The translations under genes were made by a program, and so were the position numbers. Shown here piece by piece: positions 62,644 through 64,000 of a stretch of 64,000 bases of DNA. The stretch's first letter is position 1. Each line of letters begins with the position of its first letter. The notes beneath the pieces were generated by a model. It did no database searches. It had not been told where the DNA came from and saw only the letters and a list, made by a program, of their open reading frames with translations. The stretch comes from J027 sp965215855 (lineage in GTDB: Bacteria > Chloroflexota > Anaerolineae > Aggregatilineales > J027), in assembly GCA_965215855.1 (NCBI GenBank), contig CBDCER010000003.1:1860001-1924000 (forward strand). Reading direction: 5' to 3'.

Positions 62644-64000
62644 CAGTATCCGTATCCACCCGTTACCGTAATAGTAATGGTTTGCGTGGCAGTATATCCA
62701 TCTTCCCAGCGAGCTAATGCCGTATAATCGGCGGTCGATGAGGGGCACTCGATGGCTGAACCAGGGTTGCCAACGCCCGATCCCTGGAACCGCATTTCAA
62801 TAGCTTCAGGAGCTGACCAGTTAAAGGTCACACACTCACCCACCATAATTGATGTGCGATCAACCGTGAAAATCCATCCATGCTCCTGTGGCGGTGGCTC
62901 CTCAGAGGGTTCTGGAGTGGCCTCTGGTTCGGGCGTCACAATCTCTACGTCCTCAACCGGGATACCACCTAGGTCGACTGTCACATCCAGGAGCGAGGTA
63001 AGCACCCAGCCCGTTGTACCAGACGGAGTCGATACCTGGACCCACGAGCCATCAGGTAAACGAGCCAGGATCGTCAATGGAGTATCGCGGGTCACAACCG
63101 CCACAACCGCCGCGCCCGTGCCCGGTTCTGCACGAACGTTGAGTTGGTCGGTACTGACAATTGCATCGCCCTCCACCGTTGACCCATCAGTTGAATCAGA
63201 ACCGGTCTCTTCGCCGCCAGGAAGTGAGTCCTGGGTAATAGTTCCAAACACACGCGGGTCAATGTCCGCCGCAAAGCCGTCAGTTTCCTGTGGGGCAGAG
63301 GGTGGGCCAGCCGGTTCATTATCAGCTATCGGCACACCGGCCTGGGTATCTTCAGAGAGACTGGTGGTCTCGTTGCCAACGGTCATGCTCACATCGCCAG
63401 CATAATTGTTGACCACCAACCAGCCATTGTCATCAGTCATCGTGACCAGCGCCGTGCTGCCAACGCGCAATTCGACGCTATTAACCATCAGATTCGCGGT
63501 CTGACCTTCTGGCGACTGAATCATCAGCCCCGAAGGTGCAGCCTGGCAACGGGCAGCCTCATCAACTTGCAAGGTAAACGCTTGCATCGGAGCAGTATAA
63601 GCATCCGCTGTGTCGGTTATTTCTGTCAATGTCACAGAACCACAGTCGAGTGTCCCTATTGGTGCGAAAACCCAGCCACGTGAGGAGCGCAACCAATCAC
63701 CACTCTGGCCGTAGATCTCCAAATCATCACCATTGTCCAAAATATCAACAATACTTCCGTCCAAATCAGGAACAGCCCGCATATTGAGGTTGTTGCCACT
63801 GGTGTTGACAAATGTACAGGTTGGCAGATCGGTGGGCGCTTCGACGGCTGGAGCCAGATCGACACCCCCAAAGAGAACAATGCGAATGGAATCGTCAGTT
63901 GGCAAATCAGCCTGAACATCCATCAAAGCAATGCCCCATTCACCGGTATCAGGATCTGAGGGGCGGGTGATGATGGACTCGATTGCAGTGACAGGCACAA
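62643..64000 (-). CDS. SH3-domain exported protein (5' end beyond window)
   Basis: Open frame continues past base 64000 on the minus strand; at least 451 residues visible. A first SH3-like domain (CTFVNTSGNNLNMRAVPDLD), a FecR-like beta region (VELRVGSTALVTMTDDNGWL), a second SH3 domain (STDQLNVRAEPGTGAAVVAV), a Pro/Glu linker, and a C-terminal Ig-like domain (GECVTFNWSAPEAIEMRFQG). Probably exported. The stop codon TGA shares its A with the ATG of the O-antigen ligase-like gene, so the pair is translated together. Confidence 0.75.
   Translation of the reverse strand, partial: VPVTAIESIITRPSDPDTGEWGIALMDVQADLPTDDSIRIVLFGGVDLAPAVEAPTDLPTCTFVNTSGNNLNMRAVPDLDGSIVDILDNGDDLEIYGQSGDWLRSSRGWVFAPIGTLDCGSVTLTEITDTADAYTAPMQAFTLQVDEAARCQAAPSGLMIQSPEGQTANLMVNSVELRVGSTALVTMTDDNGWLVVNNYAGDVSMTVGNETTSLSEDTQAGVPIADNEPAGPPSAPQETDGFAADIDPRVFGTITQDSLPGGEETGSDSTDGSTVEGDAIVSTDQLNVRAEPGTGAAVVAVVTRDTPLTILARLPDGSWVQVSTPSGTTGWVLTSLLDVTVDLGGIPVEDVEIVTPEPEATPEPSEEPPPQEHGWIFTVDRTSIMVGECVTFNWSAPEAIEMRFQGSGVGNPGSAIECPSSTADYTALARWEDGYTATQTITITVTGGYGY

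Noticed and set aside
1..64000. CRISPR array
   Set aside because: No regularly spaced repeats were seen; the repeats found are IS ends, MITEs and palindromes.

Overview
The window looks like a chromosome segment of a Chloroflexota bacterium, probably Anaerolineae or a relative. This is an inference from style, not from a marker tree: Pro/Thr linkers (PTPTP), bacterial SH3 surface proteins, Tat and lipoprotein leaders, paired CIRCE elements before groESL, membrane GT39-type glycosyltransferases and a shikimate kinase/dehydroquinate synthase fusion. No rRNA, tRNA or CRISPR array was recognised.

The left quarter (1 to about 15.2 kb) is accessory DNA. From 4549 down to 1 on the minus strand runs a phage-tail-like cassette: a tail-fibre-like gene, three small genes and the first 641 codons of a giant protein that begins with a repeat-rich region and ends in an RHS-type entry motif. 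A 205-bp MITE has split the fibre gene. A second 130-bp MITE lies beside a LexA-type winged-helix gene. From 5.9 to 15.2 kb the DNA is a mobile-element pile-up: IS5-type (5905-6954), IS630 (7158-8380), a second IS5-type (8443-9302), ISL3 (10531-13161) with IS3 nested inside it (11193-12442), and a group IIC intron (13333-15212) inserted just after the groEL terminator. Between them are stumps of a Tat-exported protein, a WD40 protein, an unidentified protein and a serine recombinase. An IS4-type element at 21033-22494 is the only complete IS seen outside this zone.

From 15.2 kb rightward the content is mainly core genome. It includes groEL/groES under a sigma-A promoter flanked by two CIRCE operators, a ylmD-ylmE-ylmG-yggU group, glutamate dehydrogenase, an amidohydrolase, and a membrane glycosyltransferase/glycoside hydrolase operon. 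These are followed by an acetyltransferase-uvrC-FemAB operon, rdgB, hutI, a large SH3 membrane protein and a two-component system. The right end carries polA, ferritin, two tandem TPR membrane proteins, a phospholipase D-like gene with a VTT-like membrane protein, and a tightly coupled pentapeptide/aroC/aroKB/aroQ operon. It closes with an O-antigen-ligase-like TPR protein coupled to an SH3 protein that runs off the window.

The most informative observations are insertions whose removal restores reading frames: MITE out of the fibre gene, IS3 out of the ISL3 transposase, and the intron out of the recombinase 3' end. The best candidate for an under-described system is the tail-fibre/RHS cassette at 1-4549, but its function cannot be proved from this window.
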